From the NCBI GenBank assembly GCA_963921825.1, contig OY997589.1:55220959-55284958 (forward strand): a stretch of 64,000 bases of DNA, read 5' to 3'. Every line of letters starts with the position of its first letter. The stretch's first letter is position 1. This DNA comes from Erodium maritimum (taxonomy: Eukaryota > Streptophyta > Magnoliopsida > Geraniales > Geraniaceae). Position numbers and translations under genes: made by a program. Shown one piece after another: positions 19,784 through 31,865 of the stretch. The notes under the pieces are model-generated. The model had not been told where the DNA came from. It ran no database searches and worked only from the letters and a program-made list of their open reading frames with translations.

Positions 19784-21852
19784 ATGTCTGCCTCTTCCAC
19801 TTTGGGTCCTCCGCCTGGTTTTGAAGATGTGTTAGACACTCCCGATCAAACTGGTCCTCCTCACAGGATGAAGTCTGTTATAGTCAACTCTCAACAACAG
19901 TTAGGAAGAGGCTCGTCGCCCAGTATCCGGACGCAGTCTGAAGGAAGAACTCGTACTCATAACAAACCCAGGGAGTCGGTGTGGGAACAAAATAAGCTCT
20001 TTGTACTCAACTTACCTCCTAGGACTACTACTGACTGGTTACAAAATCTGTTCTTGGAATGTGGTGATTTGTTGAAGGCAGAGTCTCCTACCAAACCTAA
20101 CGCTAATGGGATTTGGTTTGTTTTGGTTTTGTCACTTTTCATACAAGTGAAGCTGTAGAGAAAGGTATTCATATCTTCAATGTATATGTGCTGAAAGGCT
20201 ACAAATTATTTGTATCAAAAGCTTGGAAATTAAACAAGATCAGAGACACCAGATTCAAAAAATTCACTGATCCCATTATTGAAAATCCTCTACCATTTCC
20301 TTCTCCAAGTATTAGAGGAACCGTGGTGGATGATAATAGGGTTTGGTTGGACAAAGGTCATCTGGCTTTGCTTCACAAAAATTACTCGGTTGAAGCTATA
20401 ATGGAAGATTTTAAGGCAGAGAGAGATACTGAGATTTGTATCAAAGATCTGGGTAACAGAGTCATTTTGGTGTACTTCCCGGAGGAGGGTGTAGAAGAAC
20501 AAGCTCTTAATAATGATGCAGCTTGGCTGAGCTATTGGATGACCATTATTAAAGATAAGGCTTGGTTGTGCAAACTTGGGGGGAGATTCTCTTGGATAGC
20601 AATCTTTGGTATACCTATTTTGGGTTGGTGTTCACAAACTTTCGAAGACTTCTCTTCTGATTTAGGCAAGGGGGTGTGTGTTCATCCCGAAACTTTAACT
20701 GGACCGTCAATTGGTGCTGCTTATGTGCTACTTCACTCACAAGAATATGTGAAGGTGCATAAAGAAGCTGGGGTAAGACTTGAAGAGGAAAACTTTAATG
20801 TGATGGCTTGTACAGTTGATGTTTCAGTGATCCCCAATGTGTGTCCCAAAACACAATCCTTGTCCTCTGGTTCTTCCTCTGATTACACCAGGTCAGAAAA
20901 ATCTTTGTCGAATGAAGTTATGAAGGCCAACGACTTCTGCATTCCATTGGAGACTGGAAGAGCGAGTTTAATTGCTGCCATAGATGGTTCTGATAGAGTT
21001 ATTATGGCTGCGACAGAAGGAGAGAATGTTGGTGAAGTTGGTGATTCAATAAACTTGATTGTACCTACAACAGAACTGCACCTGTCTTCTGAGACAGAGT
21101 TTCCATCCTTGGAAATCTTGCCCAAAGAGACTATGCCTTCTTCTAAGTCAAATAACCATGCCAACAACCTCAATGAAACCAGGTTTGTTCCTGACTCTTG
21201 GGAAGAGGAAAATCCTGTCTCTTTACATAATGTTCCAACTCCTCTCACTACTGTGCAAACCACATTGGGGACTGATAAACTATTAGCTGGGAAGGATGGG
21301 ATGGAAAGAGAAGTACAACAACAAAGTGCCTCATTGGAAGCTGGTGGTATTAATGAGATGGTAAGCTTGGGCCCCAATTTCCTGACAAAGATTATAAACC
21401 CTATTGTTTTGGAGGGAACAATTATTTCAAAACCAATTAGTGAGAAAGTGGGACAGTCTACTCCTAATCCAATAAGAAGCATTAGTAAAAACAAGAACAT
21501 TTCTTCAAAGGTTGCTTATAACACAAGGTCTAAGGCAAAGGTTCCTCTTCCCTCCTTTTCCTATAACTCTGGCAACAAATCTTCAACTGGAATTAAAGCT
21601 GGAGTTAGGAACCATCTTTCCTTCAATCTTTGAGGGGCTGGAAATTTGGAATATTGCAAAGCTTTAGGACTGAAGGCTTATCTATCAGATGAACAAGTTG
21701 CTGAACAATTTGACAACTTGGAATTTGAGGTCAACCAAGCACTTGAACTGGAAGCCAATTCTGATGATGAATTTTGTGATCTAGAAGATGTGGAGGAGGG
21801 ACAAGTCTCACCTCTAACTTCTGCCCCTATTCAGAATCTTGCTTCTCCATGA
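19784..21852 (+). pseudogene. LINE ORF1 with RRM domain, broken
   Basis: Probable start ATG at 19784 (MSASSTLGPPPGFE), preferred over 19742 because the MSASSTLGPPPG text is the more typical N-terminus. An RNA-recognition motif is visible: RNP2-like KLFVLNLPP (about 20000) and RNP1-like CFGFVTFHTSEAV. A one-base-type frameshift around 20110-20150 falls between them. A long middle domain (IKDLGNRVILVYFPEEG ... WIAIFGIPILGWC) follows, then a low-complexity Ser/Thr-rich region. A TGA at 21631-21633 interrupts the frame; the same frame continues to an acidic tail (SDEQVAEQFDNLEFEV ... DLEDVEEGQ) ending at the TGA 21850-21852. ORF1 proteins bind LINE RNA. The stop overlaps the ORF2 start as ATGA. 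Confidence 0.85.
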
Positions 21853-24800
21853 GAATTCTCTCATGGAACATGAAAGGAGCTTCTTCTAGACAAAAAAGAA
21901 GAGCTCTGAGGAATGTATGCAGTAAACAACATTTATCAATGGTTCTGTTACAAGAAACTAAATTTGAGGTGCTACCTGATTTTTTCTTATCTGCTTGTGG
22001 ATTTGCTAGAACTTGGGAAGGGGTCTTTTGTCCCTCTGTGGGAAATAGTGGTGGTGTTCTTACCTTGTGGGACAAGGAATGCTTTCTAGTTTCAACTACT
22101 ATTGTGGAGGACCAGGTTATTTATTGGTCAGGGACTCATCTACCTACAAATGTCTCTATTATAGTGGTGAATGTCTATGCCCCTTGTCAGTTGCATTTGA
22201 GGACCCAGTTGTGGACAGATATCAGGATGAAGGACAACCATTTTCATAAAGCTCTTGTAGTGGCTGGTGATTTCAATGCTATATTGGATCCTCTTGAAAA
22301 AACTGGTCCTTCTTTTTCATCTACTAGTATCGGAGAATTCAAAAAAAAATTGGATTGCTTGGGACTGGTGGATTTGAATCTTTCTGGAGGTAAGTTCACT
22401 TGGTTTGGTCCTGGTTCACTAGGCTCCAGAATTGATAGGTTCTTAATTACTCCAGAGGTACTACATGCCTTCAATCCCATTACACAGATTTGTCTGGCTA
22501 GATGTCTCTCAGATCACAAACCAGTGCTTCTAAGTAACCCCATTGTGGATTGGGGCCCCAGGCCATTTAAATTCATTAATGCTTGGGTACATCATCCTAC
22601 ATTTCTCAAGGATACCAAGGAGTTCTGGAAGTCCATTATTGTAACAGGTTCTCCTTCTTACATATTATGGTTTAAATTGAAAGCACTCAAGCAATTTTAT
22701 AGAGGTTGGAACATCAACACCTTTGGGAGGTTGGAGAAGGCCATTAAAGATTTAAAGACTCAGATAAAGGAGTTAGATGACTTGTTAAACATAAGACCTC
22801 TCACTTCTGGTGAAATTGTTCAGAGATCTTTGCTCAATGCTGTACTGATACTAAAAGTGAAACTTCAAGCCAAGTTATGGTGCCAAAAAACCAGACATAA
22901 ATGGTCAAAAGAAGGTGATAGGTGCACAAGATTTTTTCATCTGGTGGCCAATTTTAATCAAGTGAGGAAGCAAATTACTATGATCCAGGAAGAGGGGGAT
23001 ATGTTCCATACTCCATCTGAGATAAAAGAGATTGCCAAGAGTCATTTCCAGAAGAGATTCTCCAATACCTCTGAGATTTGCATTGATCTCTCATCCCTGC
23101 CTTTTAATACTCTCAACACCTTACAAGCACAAGAACTAGAGAAGGCCTTCACTGTGGAGGAAGTTTGGCTTGCTATCAAGTCTTGTAATGGTGCAAAAAT
23201 CTCCAGGGCCTGATGGTTTCTCCATGAAGTTTTATCAAGTCTGTTGGGAATTTATTAAAGAAGATATCATGATGTTTATGAATCATTTTTATCAGAAAGG
23301 CTCACTTGGCAAAGGCATTAACTCTTCTTTCATTACTCTCATTCCCAAGGTTTCATCCCCCCAAAGCTTTGAAGAGTACAGACCCATTAGCCTCATATCC
23401 AGCTCCTATAAGATCATCTCCAAAGTACTTGCAGCCAGATTAAAATTGGTGATGGATCACTTGGTTCATGATGTTCAATCTGGATTCATTGCTAGTAGAC
23501 AAATCTTGGATGGCATTCTAATTGCATCTGATTTAATCCATTATATCAAGAGCACCAGAAAAGAAGTTATTGTGTTGAAGGTTGATTTTGAAAAGGCTTA
23601 TGATCACATCAATTGGCAGGCATTGATTGATATTCTACAAATTATGGGTTTTGGTTCTCTTTGGCTCTCTTGGATCACTGAGTGTATCAAGGCTTGGACC
23701 TCAGTTCTTATTAATGGATCCCCTTCTCAGGACTTTCCACTCTTGAGAGGACTCAGACAGGGCTGTTATTTGTCTCCACTTCTCTTTGCATTGGTAGCTG
23801 AGTCTTTACATCAACTCATGAGAAAAGGGATAACTTCTGGGATATTTAATGGTATCAAATGTAACAACCTGGGGCATGAGATCTCACATCTTCAATTTGC
23901 TGATGACACCCTCATATTTATTGAAGCTGGTCATCAACAAGTGATTAATCTTAAGCACACACTCAACTATCTACAGAAGGCAACTAGATTGAAGATCAAT
24001 TTCCATAAATCTGCAGTCACTTTATTGAATCCAAATACCATGTCCACAAGTTCAATTACCCTTTAAATATTTAGGATTTGATTTGGGGGCTAATCCTAGG
24101 AGAAAAAAGACTTGGGAACCTGTCATCTCAAAATTCAAAAACAAGTTGAGCCTTTGGCAGGCTAGAGCCAAATCATTTTGGGGGTAGGATTACCTTGATT
24201 AAATCCTCTCTGAGTTCCTTACCATTATATTACATGTCACTCTTCAGAGCACCCAAGGGTGTCATCAAGGAAATGGATTGTTGGCAAAGGAGATTTCTGT
24301 GGAATGGCACCATTACTAAGAAAGTATTACACAAGGTTAGATGGAATCTGATTTGTAGGCCTAAATCTGTGGGAGGTCTTGGCATTAAGAACCTTCATAT
24401 TATGAATAAGGCCTTACTTGCTAGATGGTGGTGGAGGTTTGCTGTTGAGAAGGACTCTTTGTGGAAGCAACTACTTTGTGCCAAATTTGGCTGGGACTAT
24501 GAATCTTGGGATCTTACTAATTTGGTGATTCAGAATGGACAATCCTTATTTAGTCACATTCAGTCATTGCTGGTTTGTCCAACTTTTGTTGAGGCTTTTG
24601 GTGCAGTGGGACTTAAATGAGCTGTACATTCAGGTGACAGTGTTTATTTTTGGGAAGACATCTGGTTATTGGAAGTGCCATTACAAGTAATGTTCCAAAG
24701 ATTATACCATCTCAGCTCACAGAAAAAGACCCTTGTAAATAATTTTTGGAGGGAGGGTGATTGGGTATTAATTTTCAGAAGAGATCTTAACAATTCTCCT

Positions 24801-25448
24801 CTGATGAACAACGGGGTTGACACTATCACTTGGCAACTTGATCCTAAAGGATTTTCAGTTCATAGGATGTATGAAGCCCTGGATGTTAGGGTAGAACCTA
24901 TACCTGAATGGCCAGCATTGCTTTGGGCACCTCTGTTACCTCCAAAGATTGCTGCCTTCTCCTGGTTATTATGTATGAAAGCCATCCCCACTAAATGCTT
25001 TCTTCTGGCTAGAGGCCTCTATTCAAACAATATCTGGTGCCTATTTTGTTATGATGACCCTGAGGAGCTGGATAATTTATTTCTTACTTGTCCATTTTCT
25101 ATGACTGTGTGGAATCAATGTTTGGACTGGTGGGGGATTAGAACTGCATTACCAGATAACATTGTGCAATGGTTCATTTCCTGGAGAATGTTGGCTCATG
25201 TGGCTGCTAGAAAACAATGGGATCTCATTTTTGCTATTACTATCTGGAGGCTTTGGCTTGGAAGGAATTCTATTATCTTTAGAAGGGAAATCATTTTGCC
25301 TGAATTATTGTTGCAGCAAGTTCAAAATGAATCTTTCCAAATTTTATGGGCTCATTTCAAAAGAGGTCAATCCTTCTCTTTTTTATCTTGGTTAGAAAAT
25401 CCTTGTGCTACTCTCAGTTTCAGAACCCCATCACTTGTGGGTATTTAA
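21849..25448 (+). pseudogene. LINE ORF2: endonuclease, RT, zf-RVT, broken
   Basis: Starts at ATG 21849 with MRILSWNMKG, the normal N-terminus of a plant LINE endonuclease. LLQETKFE, VVAGDFNAI, SRIDRFLIT and SDHKPVLL follow. A one-base gain in an A run near 23195 shifts the frame before SPGPDGFSMKFYQVCW. RT motifs are QSGFIASRQILDGIL, KVDFEKAYDHINW, RGLRQGCYLSPLLF and the catalytic LQFADDTLIF (near 23890-23920). Two more frameshifts occur around 24060 and 24180, and a TGA at 24618-24620 replaces the Trp codon expected in GLKWAVHSGD. The C-terminus has PPKIAAFSWLLCMKAIPTKCF and a CLFCYDDPEELDNLFLTC zinc-like motif. Catalytic residues are kept, so inactivation comes from frame damage only. Confidence 0.95.
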
Positions 25449-26176
25449 AACTCCTCTCCCTGGTTCTTATCTCTGTTGGGTTTGGGTGGGTTTGAGGGAT
25501 GGGTTGGGTATTGTGGTGAGGTTTTAGTAGTGAGGCTAGGACACTTGGGGGTTTTTGTGACTATTTCACTCCTTTGGGAGATTACTCTTGTGTGTGGGTA
25601 CTCATTTTTCTTTTCTTCTCTTCACTGTACTAGAGTGGGGGTAGTTACTTAGTTTGAGTGTTTTGTGTGCTTTTACTGAGGTTTACACCTGTTTTTGGGG
25701 CTGCTGGACCTCAACTGGTTTTATTCAGTCTTTTGCAGATTTCTTGCAGCTAAGTACCTGAGGATAGACGGATCTGTTGGGTTGGTGTTCCTTCGAGGCT
25801 TTTGGGAGACTTGCCTTATGATTATTGGTTCAGAACATTAAGAGTTCTGTGAAAATTCCCGTTTGATGATGCAGAAGAGGTGTTTTGGGTTCAAATTTTT
25901 TGAGATTGGGCGAACTCAACTGGTTACAGGGTATTACTGATGGGGTTGGGTTTTTTAAAAGACTTTTCGTGCCTTGCAAGGCAAGTTTAGTGATTTAGTG
26001 CCTTACAAGACAAGTATTGATCCTAATAGTTTTTGGGAGGGTTTAAACCTAATTTCTCTTTTCACTCAACATTGGTGATTGTAATATGTAGATTATAATC
26101 TGAGGGGTTTTCCCTTGACCTTGTCTTTCACTTCGAAAGCTCGGTTTCAATATAAAAAATTGCTGACCAAAAAAAA
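25449..26176 (+). other. LINE 3' UTR and tail
   Basis: Non-coding, T- and G-rich. It ends with a CTTTC..GAAAG hairpin (26125-26139), an AT-rich spacer, TTGCTGACC and poly-A directly before the target duplication. Confidence 0.85.
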
Positions 26177-26953
26177 AATTCAAATTTGGAATCATTTGGA
26201 TGTTACAATTAACGGGTTGTTTTAAATTTGTAAAAAAAATTAACCAAATTGAAACATAAGTTAAGCATCCAAAATTAACTTTTTGGTGAAAAAAATCCCC
26301 AAGTGATCAACAAGAATTTTTTTCTGATAAGCTATAAATTTTTTTATCTTAATGAAGCATAAAAGCTTAGAACAATTTACTAGATCTTTGAGAGAAGGAT
26401 GCTTAACGATAACAAAATTGCAAAATGGATAAGAATATGCTAATTCAATTTTGAGTCGGTAGCCTGAGAGGAGAATTTAATCATGAAGCATCGTTCGATG
26501 TCCCGATGGAGAGAGAGTCACGCACAAGTAGAGAGAAGCTGAAGTAGTGGATTTTGCAGAAAATGATTTCAACAGGCTCAACTTATTCTGGTGAAGACAT
26601 CTTAGTTGAAAGGCATATAGAGGAACTAGAAACTTAAAAATAGAACAGAGTCATGCACAAGTAGAGATAACCTAAATTTTGGATTTTGCAGAAAACGGTT
26701 TGAATGGGCTCAACTTATCCTGGTGAAGACAGCTGAGTTGCGAGACATCTAGAGGAACTAGAAACTCAAAAATAGATCTATGCGGCAATTACGAGAACAT
26801 GTGAGAGATGACCATTGGACCTTTAAGAATTGAAGATCTAGGGGGAAACAAGCATTATGTTCCACTAGCCTAAGATTTTAAACCATATTTGAGACGATCA
26901 AGGACATTCCAAGATGATATGATAGCAAGAGGTGAAATCGGCTACAAATCACT
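26177..26953 (+). other. Non-coding, with an old 130-bp tandem duplication
   Basis: About 26515-26640 and 26650-26775 are diverged copies of one unit (shared cores gcacaagtagaga, ggattttgcagaaaa, agaggaactagaaact). No gene-like frame was seen. Confidence 0.65.
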
Positions 26954-28242
26954 CTTAACCTAAAAACTAGAGAACCAATCCTAGCCACACACACCTAACA
27001 TCCAACATTCACCATGATGCCACATCATCACCCCAATTTCACCAAACTCACGCCACTTTCATTCTTTCTCACACAAGTAAGGGTATAATTTTAAAAAGCA
27101 TGGTGCCATGTGGACAAGTGTCCATTTTTTTTCTTCACCAATTCACTAATTTAATATTTCCCGATTCGTTTGAACTCCGATTAGCTTCAAACTTGCGCCA
27201 ATATTTTTATTTTTTTAAGGGCTTTAAATCAAGATCAATCATGCATATATTTTGAGGCACGAAAATAAAAAGGTATATCGGAGTGATAAAAATAATGTTG
27301 AGTGTTGATTAATCTTCACTAATAAATGTTTTATATCGGAGGTATCAAACTAGTGCTAAATGGTGATAAAAACATGTACTGAGGTGATAAAAACAATGTT
27401 CAATTTTGATAATAAGTGTGATAAACTAGAGTTTAGCGTTGATAAAAAAACATGTGATGGGGTGATAAAAACACATGTAATTTAATAATAAACATAGTGT
27501 TTAGTGTTAATAAAACTGGTGTTCATATAAAGCACGTGATGAGATGATAAAAATCATGATCAGTTTTGGAGAATGGGGTGATAAAACCAGTGTAGAGTGT
27601 TGATAAAACTAGTGTAAAGTGTTGATAAAACCAGAGCAAAGTGTTGATAGAAATTAGCCAGATATAATTTCTTTAAAAACCAGCCCCGAAATAAATTTGT
27701 TTTCGTACTTCAAAAAAAACATGTGATGGGGGTGACAAAACACACGTAATTGAATGATAAACCTAGTGTTTAGTGTTCATAAAACTAGTGTTCATAAAAA
27801 GCACGCGATGAGGTGAGAAAATCATAATCATTTTTGGAAAATAAGGTGATAAAACCAGTGTAAAGTGTTGATAAAACCAGTGTAAAAGTGTTGATAAATC
27901 CATAGCAAAGTGTTGATAAAAATTACCCAGATTTTTTTAAAAAAAAAATCAACACCGAAATAATTTTTTTTTTCGTGCTTCAAAATATATTCATGACTGG
28001 TCTTGATTTAAAGCCCTTAAAAAACAAAACTAATGGCGCAAGTTTGAAGCCAATCGAATTTCAAACGAAGCGGGAAAAATTAAATTAGTGAATTGATTAA
28101 AAAAAAATGATAGTTTTACTAAAAAGCCTTTACCACTTACTAAAAAGTGATGTTTTTTTTTGCAGTCAACTACTCAATTGCATCTCATCCATCCATTCTT
28201 AAAATGGATGGCTTAGATTGGTTCTCTAGTTTTTAGGTTAAG
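26954..28242. mobile_element. Foldback-like inverted-repeat element, 1.3 kb
   Basis: The ends are perfect 27-bp inverted repeats (26954-26980 and 28216-28242, outer text CTTAACCTAAAAACTAGAG). Inverted similarity continues inward for much of 27140-27270 against 27970-28105 (for example gggctttaaatcaagatca against tgatcttgatttaaagccc, with mismatches). The centre is a low-complexity field of gtgataaaa and gtgttgataaaa motifs. No transposase is present. No flanking duplication is obvious, so the superfamily (Foldback, Mutator-like or Helitron-like) is open. Confidence 0.75.
27451..27988 (+). repeat. 269-bp direct duplication inside the inverted-repeat element
   Basis: Two copies start at catgtgatggggtga (27451) and catgtgatgggggtga (27720) and both run to a ttttcgt.cttcaaaa boundary. 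Each holds several GTGTTGATAAAACCAGTGTAAA-type units. The second copy is moderately diverged. Confidence 0.8.
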
Positions 28243-28520
28243 ACAGAGTTTGTATTTGATTTATCCTCATGATAGCAATCCTTAAAGATAGTAGGGAAAA
28301 ATTGGCACATTGAGTTAGCTAAAGAGACGACAAAGCCTTTGTCTTCTAAAAAAGGCTTCAAAGGTATTTCATTTATATCCATTAACCAAGAAATTAGGGC
28401 GATCTTTGGAAGGAACTTCACTTTCCTTACCAATTGATCTTGGGGCCATTAAGGGTACGACATACGACCTAATAGCATTTTTTGACAGATAAAGTTAGTG
28501 TTGTATACTGAGGTGATTTC
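28243..28520 (-). pseudogene. Old LINE ORF2 fragment, zf-RVT end
   Basis: The minus frame 28433-28233 reads VRKVKFLPKIALISWLMDI (then NEIPLKPFLEDKGF), which aligns by eye with the zf-RVT text of the two LINEs on the plus strand (PPKIAAFSWLLCMKAIPTKCF). Upstream on the minus strand the frame is decayed. It is the 3' part of the LINE whose upstream part lies at 30209-30830; a solo Copia LTR separates them. Its end is cut by the inverted-repeat element. Confidence 0.75.
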
Positions 28521-30208
28521 TGTTGGGTCTCGAGGTAGGGTTGGAGATGAACCAACTCACAGCGGAAAATCAATGAAAACCAAGAGACAATTAAAACCAT
28601 GAAACAACTAACAAAGAATGGATTCACAAGAGAAAAATTCAGCACTATCTCTTACCAAAACAAGAACACCGGTTAACGAATGATTGGCTTGAGTCTCCAA
28701 GACGCCTACGTATCCACATGGGAATCAAAGCCACGTAGTTCTTCTCTTTGAGGACTCAAGAACACAAACATGGAGGTGGAAACTAGCCAAACCCGAAATG
28801 GCCATGGAAGAGGGAGAGAAAATGTGTTTCCTATTCTTGTCTTGTGTTTGTTATGTTGAAAAAAGATGACTTAAACATAACAAAACACATACTTGTCTAA
28901 CTAAAGTCATGGGACAAGTATGGTGTCAAGTAAGGTGTAAATAGGACAAAGTATGGCAAGACAAGATTGGGTTAGGTGGTGAATCACCAACACCTTAATC
29001 CTTGTCTTGCTTACTTAGTACTAATTAATCAAGACTTGATTAATTAGTTCCATGGGCCTTGGTTGCATGGGCCTTTCATGGGCCTCTTGGAACATGGCCC
29101 GTGGCCATTTCCAACGAGGTCCCGTGATTCGCTCATCGCCTCCATGCCTTCCATACCGGAAATGTCCAACATTATCCGACGCGATCAATCCCAAGACTCC
29201 AAGCCTTGTCTCGATCCGTAAAGTCCTATTCACTTACGGGCACATGACCCAAAACCCAGTTTTGGTCATGTCCCGAGACAACTCCCTTTTGGCCATTCTC
29301 CATAAATGTGTCAATCAGTTTCATCCTCCGGTGTGACCCTTAGGTTTATGCATGTCAATAGATCAACGTAAAATCCCATTTTACTTGATCCTATTTAAGT
29401 GGCAACTAACGAGACTTTAGTATTGCCTGACACTACATAACGAATCGACCCTGTCGATTCTAACCTTTCCGTCGTCCCTGTCATTATCCTTTTATCTCCG
29501 ATATCCTGATTGAGATAAGGCATAGAGCCGTCATCCTTATTATTCTCAATCAATGTTCCTTGATATGTGAGATGACTAAAGCTATGATACCCAGTATCAT
29601 GTGCATGGCCATGCTATTCTTTCAGTCACTCTCGATCAAGCGGCCGAGAACCGATATCTTTCTCATACCTCAGTATGAGGGATAAATCCCTTAGCCGTCT
29701 TTCGTGTCACTCATGTAGCCCGTCCCCAAGCCAATCCTGGCCGTTATGGAAGCCCTGTTACGGACAACGTTAGGCTCAGGTCAAACTCAGTTGTTGACTA
29801 CATAGTGATCACAAAGACTCCTTGGTCTAAGGATACATGACAAGCTACGACACTGAATATGTTCATGACTTAATCTATGGCACATATTCAGGGCGGGTCG
29901 TCCAATATCATGTCCCACATGATATCTATGATCAGACTCCGGAATCCCATTCTAATGACTAACAGAACGTAAGCCATAAAGAGCCATCTTTCATACTAGT
30001 CGCTTCTAGTGAAGCTTTGTTGACTAGGGACCCATCGAGTGTGATCTATCTCGATCTATGGTTCTATTCGCATGGTGGGCATAGATCAGAGCACACATCG
30101 ATATATTACTCCAACACATAAGTAATATAAAGCCGCTTTAATTTTATTGCTAACGGTGATATATACATTTGGACATTTAGGATTGAACTATGGGCACTAA
30201 GACTAACA
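28521..30208 (-). mobile_element. Solo Copia LTR, minus orientation
   Basis: The reverse complement matches the Copia LTR at 1672-3357 over its full length (1688 versus 1686 bp). It starts TGTTGGGTCTCGAGG and ends GACTAACA, the complements of CCCAACA and TGTTAGTC. No internal region or second LTR is present, which fits LTR-LTR recombination. The flanks ATTTC and ATTCA do not form an exact 5-bp duplication. It retains the palindrome at 29021-29047. Confidence 0.92.
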
Positions 30209-30830
30209 ATTCATCATTATAAGGTCTTTGCTTGTGAACATTTAGGAGCATCATAAGAAAATTTTCACCATCAGTTTCCCACCGTCGTAGAGAATGATGA
30301 TATAAGGGGAACCAAGTTGAACCCGTCCAATACTTGGCAACAAAAGCGTCCTTGTTGATATAGAGCCAAGAAAACATTAAATAAAGAGGTTCCATGGTGC
30401 ACCAATAATCATGCTAGAATCGTATGCGAGTACCCAAAGGTCCAACATATGCCCTCATGCCCGAAAAGCGCTGAACTTGAAAAAGAGGAGAATTTGAGAT
30501 AACCAAGGGTCGGCCATCCATTGAGGGGACAAATCAATTTTTTCCAAAAAGAGTGATTCCAAAGAAAACTGCCAGATCCATTTAGCAAGGAGACTTGAAT
30601 TAAATTCAGAAAGTCGACGAATCCTTATGCCTCTATAGGAAACTTCGTCGAAAGGGCGAGAACTTAGTACTGCACCCCAATGGGAAGCTCTGTGTAGAGC
30701 TTAAAGCTTTTGAATGACCATCTTGGGAGCCCTAAACATGTATTTATAAAAGATTAGCAAGGATCTTAAGGAGGAGTGAATGAGTGTGAGCCTACCTCCT
30801 TATGACAGATGTTTTGAATGCCAAAGCCCC
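30209..30830 (-). pseudogene. Old LINE ORF2 fragment, RT thumb region
   Basis: Minus-strand frames give MFRAPKMVIQKL, then GIRIRRLSEFNSSLLAKWIW (about 30640-30580), and near 30395-30290 PLYLMFSWLYINKDAFVAKYW. These correspond to the RAPKGVLK, GLGLKNLSLMNIALLAKWWW and LFSRLYRSS segments of the plus-strand LINEs. Several frameshifts and stops are present. Together with 28243-28520 it is one LINE split by the solo LTR. Confidence 0.75.
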
Positions 30831-30926
30831 AAGGAAAGCTGAAATTTGTCAATAACTAGGGCCCAAGTGATCAACTAGATTAACTTAAGAGTTAATAAAA
30901 TTGTTCACTTCTTATTGATAAAAAAA
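30831..30926 (+). mobile_element. LINE 3' tail fragment
   Basis: A perfect hairpin TTAACTTAAGAGTTAA (30880-30895) is followed by ataaaattg, a short spacer, ATTGAT and an A run (30920-30926). The layout matches the other LINE tails in this window. The 5' boundary is uncertain. Confidence 0.5.
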
Positions 30927-31149
30927 GAACCATAGTCTATCGAATTTCTCTTAACAAGTACATATCAAGATTGACCGGTATCGGGTAGGTTGGTTCTAAA
31001 CAGATCTTAAATGGTGTGATCCATTGTCCATCCCACAATATACAAAATCAAGATTATCTAATCCATGACACAATCCATAATCCATGGATCAAGACCCTTA
31101 GTCTCTGATTAAGTCAGTTTTAACAACAATATGGTCCATAGAAAAATGC
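30927..31149 (+). other. Non-coding spacer
   Basis: No frame or repeat of note. It probably includes a decayed upstream part of the Copia pol that becomes readable just after. Confidence 0.4.
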
Positions 31150-31706
31150 ACACTCCAAAAAATAGCATCCTGATTTTGTCGTGTTATAGGGATATTGCCA
31201 TGCAAACTAGTGTCAGGTAATGATGAGATTAGCTCGAAAAGTTGTTATGTGTTCACTCTAGAAGGATGTGATATTTCATGGAAGTCTTATAAACAGGCGT
31301 GTATAACCCGTTCTACCATGGAGTTCGAGTTCATTGCACTTGATCTAGTTGGATAAGAGGTAGATTAGTTCAAGAACCTATTAGCAGATGTGCCTGTATG
31401 GGGAAGACATACACAACCGGTTTCATTACACTATGATTCATAGCTATATGTGTTGTGAAAAACAAAGTCTATAATGGAAAGGGGAGACATAATCGCATTC
31501 GACACGTTGTAGTGAATCAGCTCCCGAAAAATAGAGTAATTTCTTTAGACTGTGAATTCACAAAGGGATTTATAAAATCCCTTCACTAAAGGACTATCGA
31601 GGAGAACAATGACATGTCAAAGGGAATGGGGTTGAGGCTCATACTTCAAGAAGATGTGGTTGATTCCTATGAGGGGTCACGTGACACCACCCGAGTCTTG
31701 ATATAG
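31150..31706 (+). pseudogene. Second Copia element: RNase H and pol C-terminus
   Basis: Read across frames, the segment gives YVFTLEGCDISWKSYKQACI, then RSTMEFEFIALDL, LLADVPVWGR and NPFTKG, and finishes MSKGMGLRLILQEDVVDSYE (followed by GSRDTTRVLI-stop, TAG at 31704-31706). These match the RNase H region of Copia pol and its normal end. Multiple stops and shifts are present. It belongs to a different Copia family from the one at 1672-10104: its text and downstream sequence differ. Confidence 0.85.
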
Positions 31707-31865
31707 TACATGGTACTTTGTAGTATATGATGAGTGGTTGTTCTATACGAGATGCACTTGATAGATCATGATCCATATGGATCTTATTTCTGATGCAAAT
31801 CTATATCTAAGTTTTGGCGGTGCTTAGAGACGAACTTGATAGATCCCGATCATTAGCCTAGATTT
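31707..31865 (+). other. Copia-2 3' untranslated start with partial repeat units
   Basis: Contains divergent shorter units of the same type as the 401-bp repeat (cttgatagatc.. ggtgcttagagac). Confidence 0.5.

Larger units (their letters stand above)
19587..26176 (+). mobile_element. Full-length L1-type LINE, 6.6 kb
   Basis: Bounded by a perfect 15-bp duplication AATTCAAATTTGGAA (19572-19586 and 26177-26191). The 5' end starts acggccactacacc, followed by a 5' UTR of about 200 bases, ORF1, ORF2, a 0.73-kb 3' UTR, a tail hairpin and poly-A. The complete layout implies full-length reverse transcription. The ORFs carry several frameshifts and two in-frame stops, so it is no longer active, though most domain motifs remain readable. 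Confidence 0.95.

Noticed and set aside
28516..30213. ATTTC / ATTCA as a target duplication of the solo Copia LTR
   Set aside because: The five bases do not match; at best a mutated duplication.
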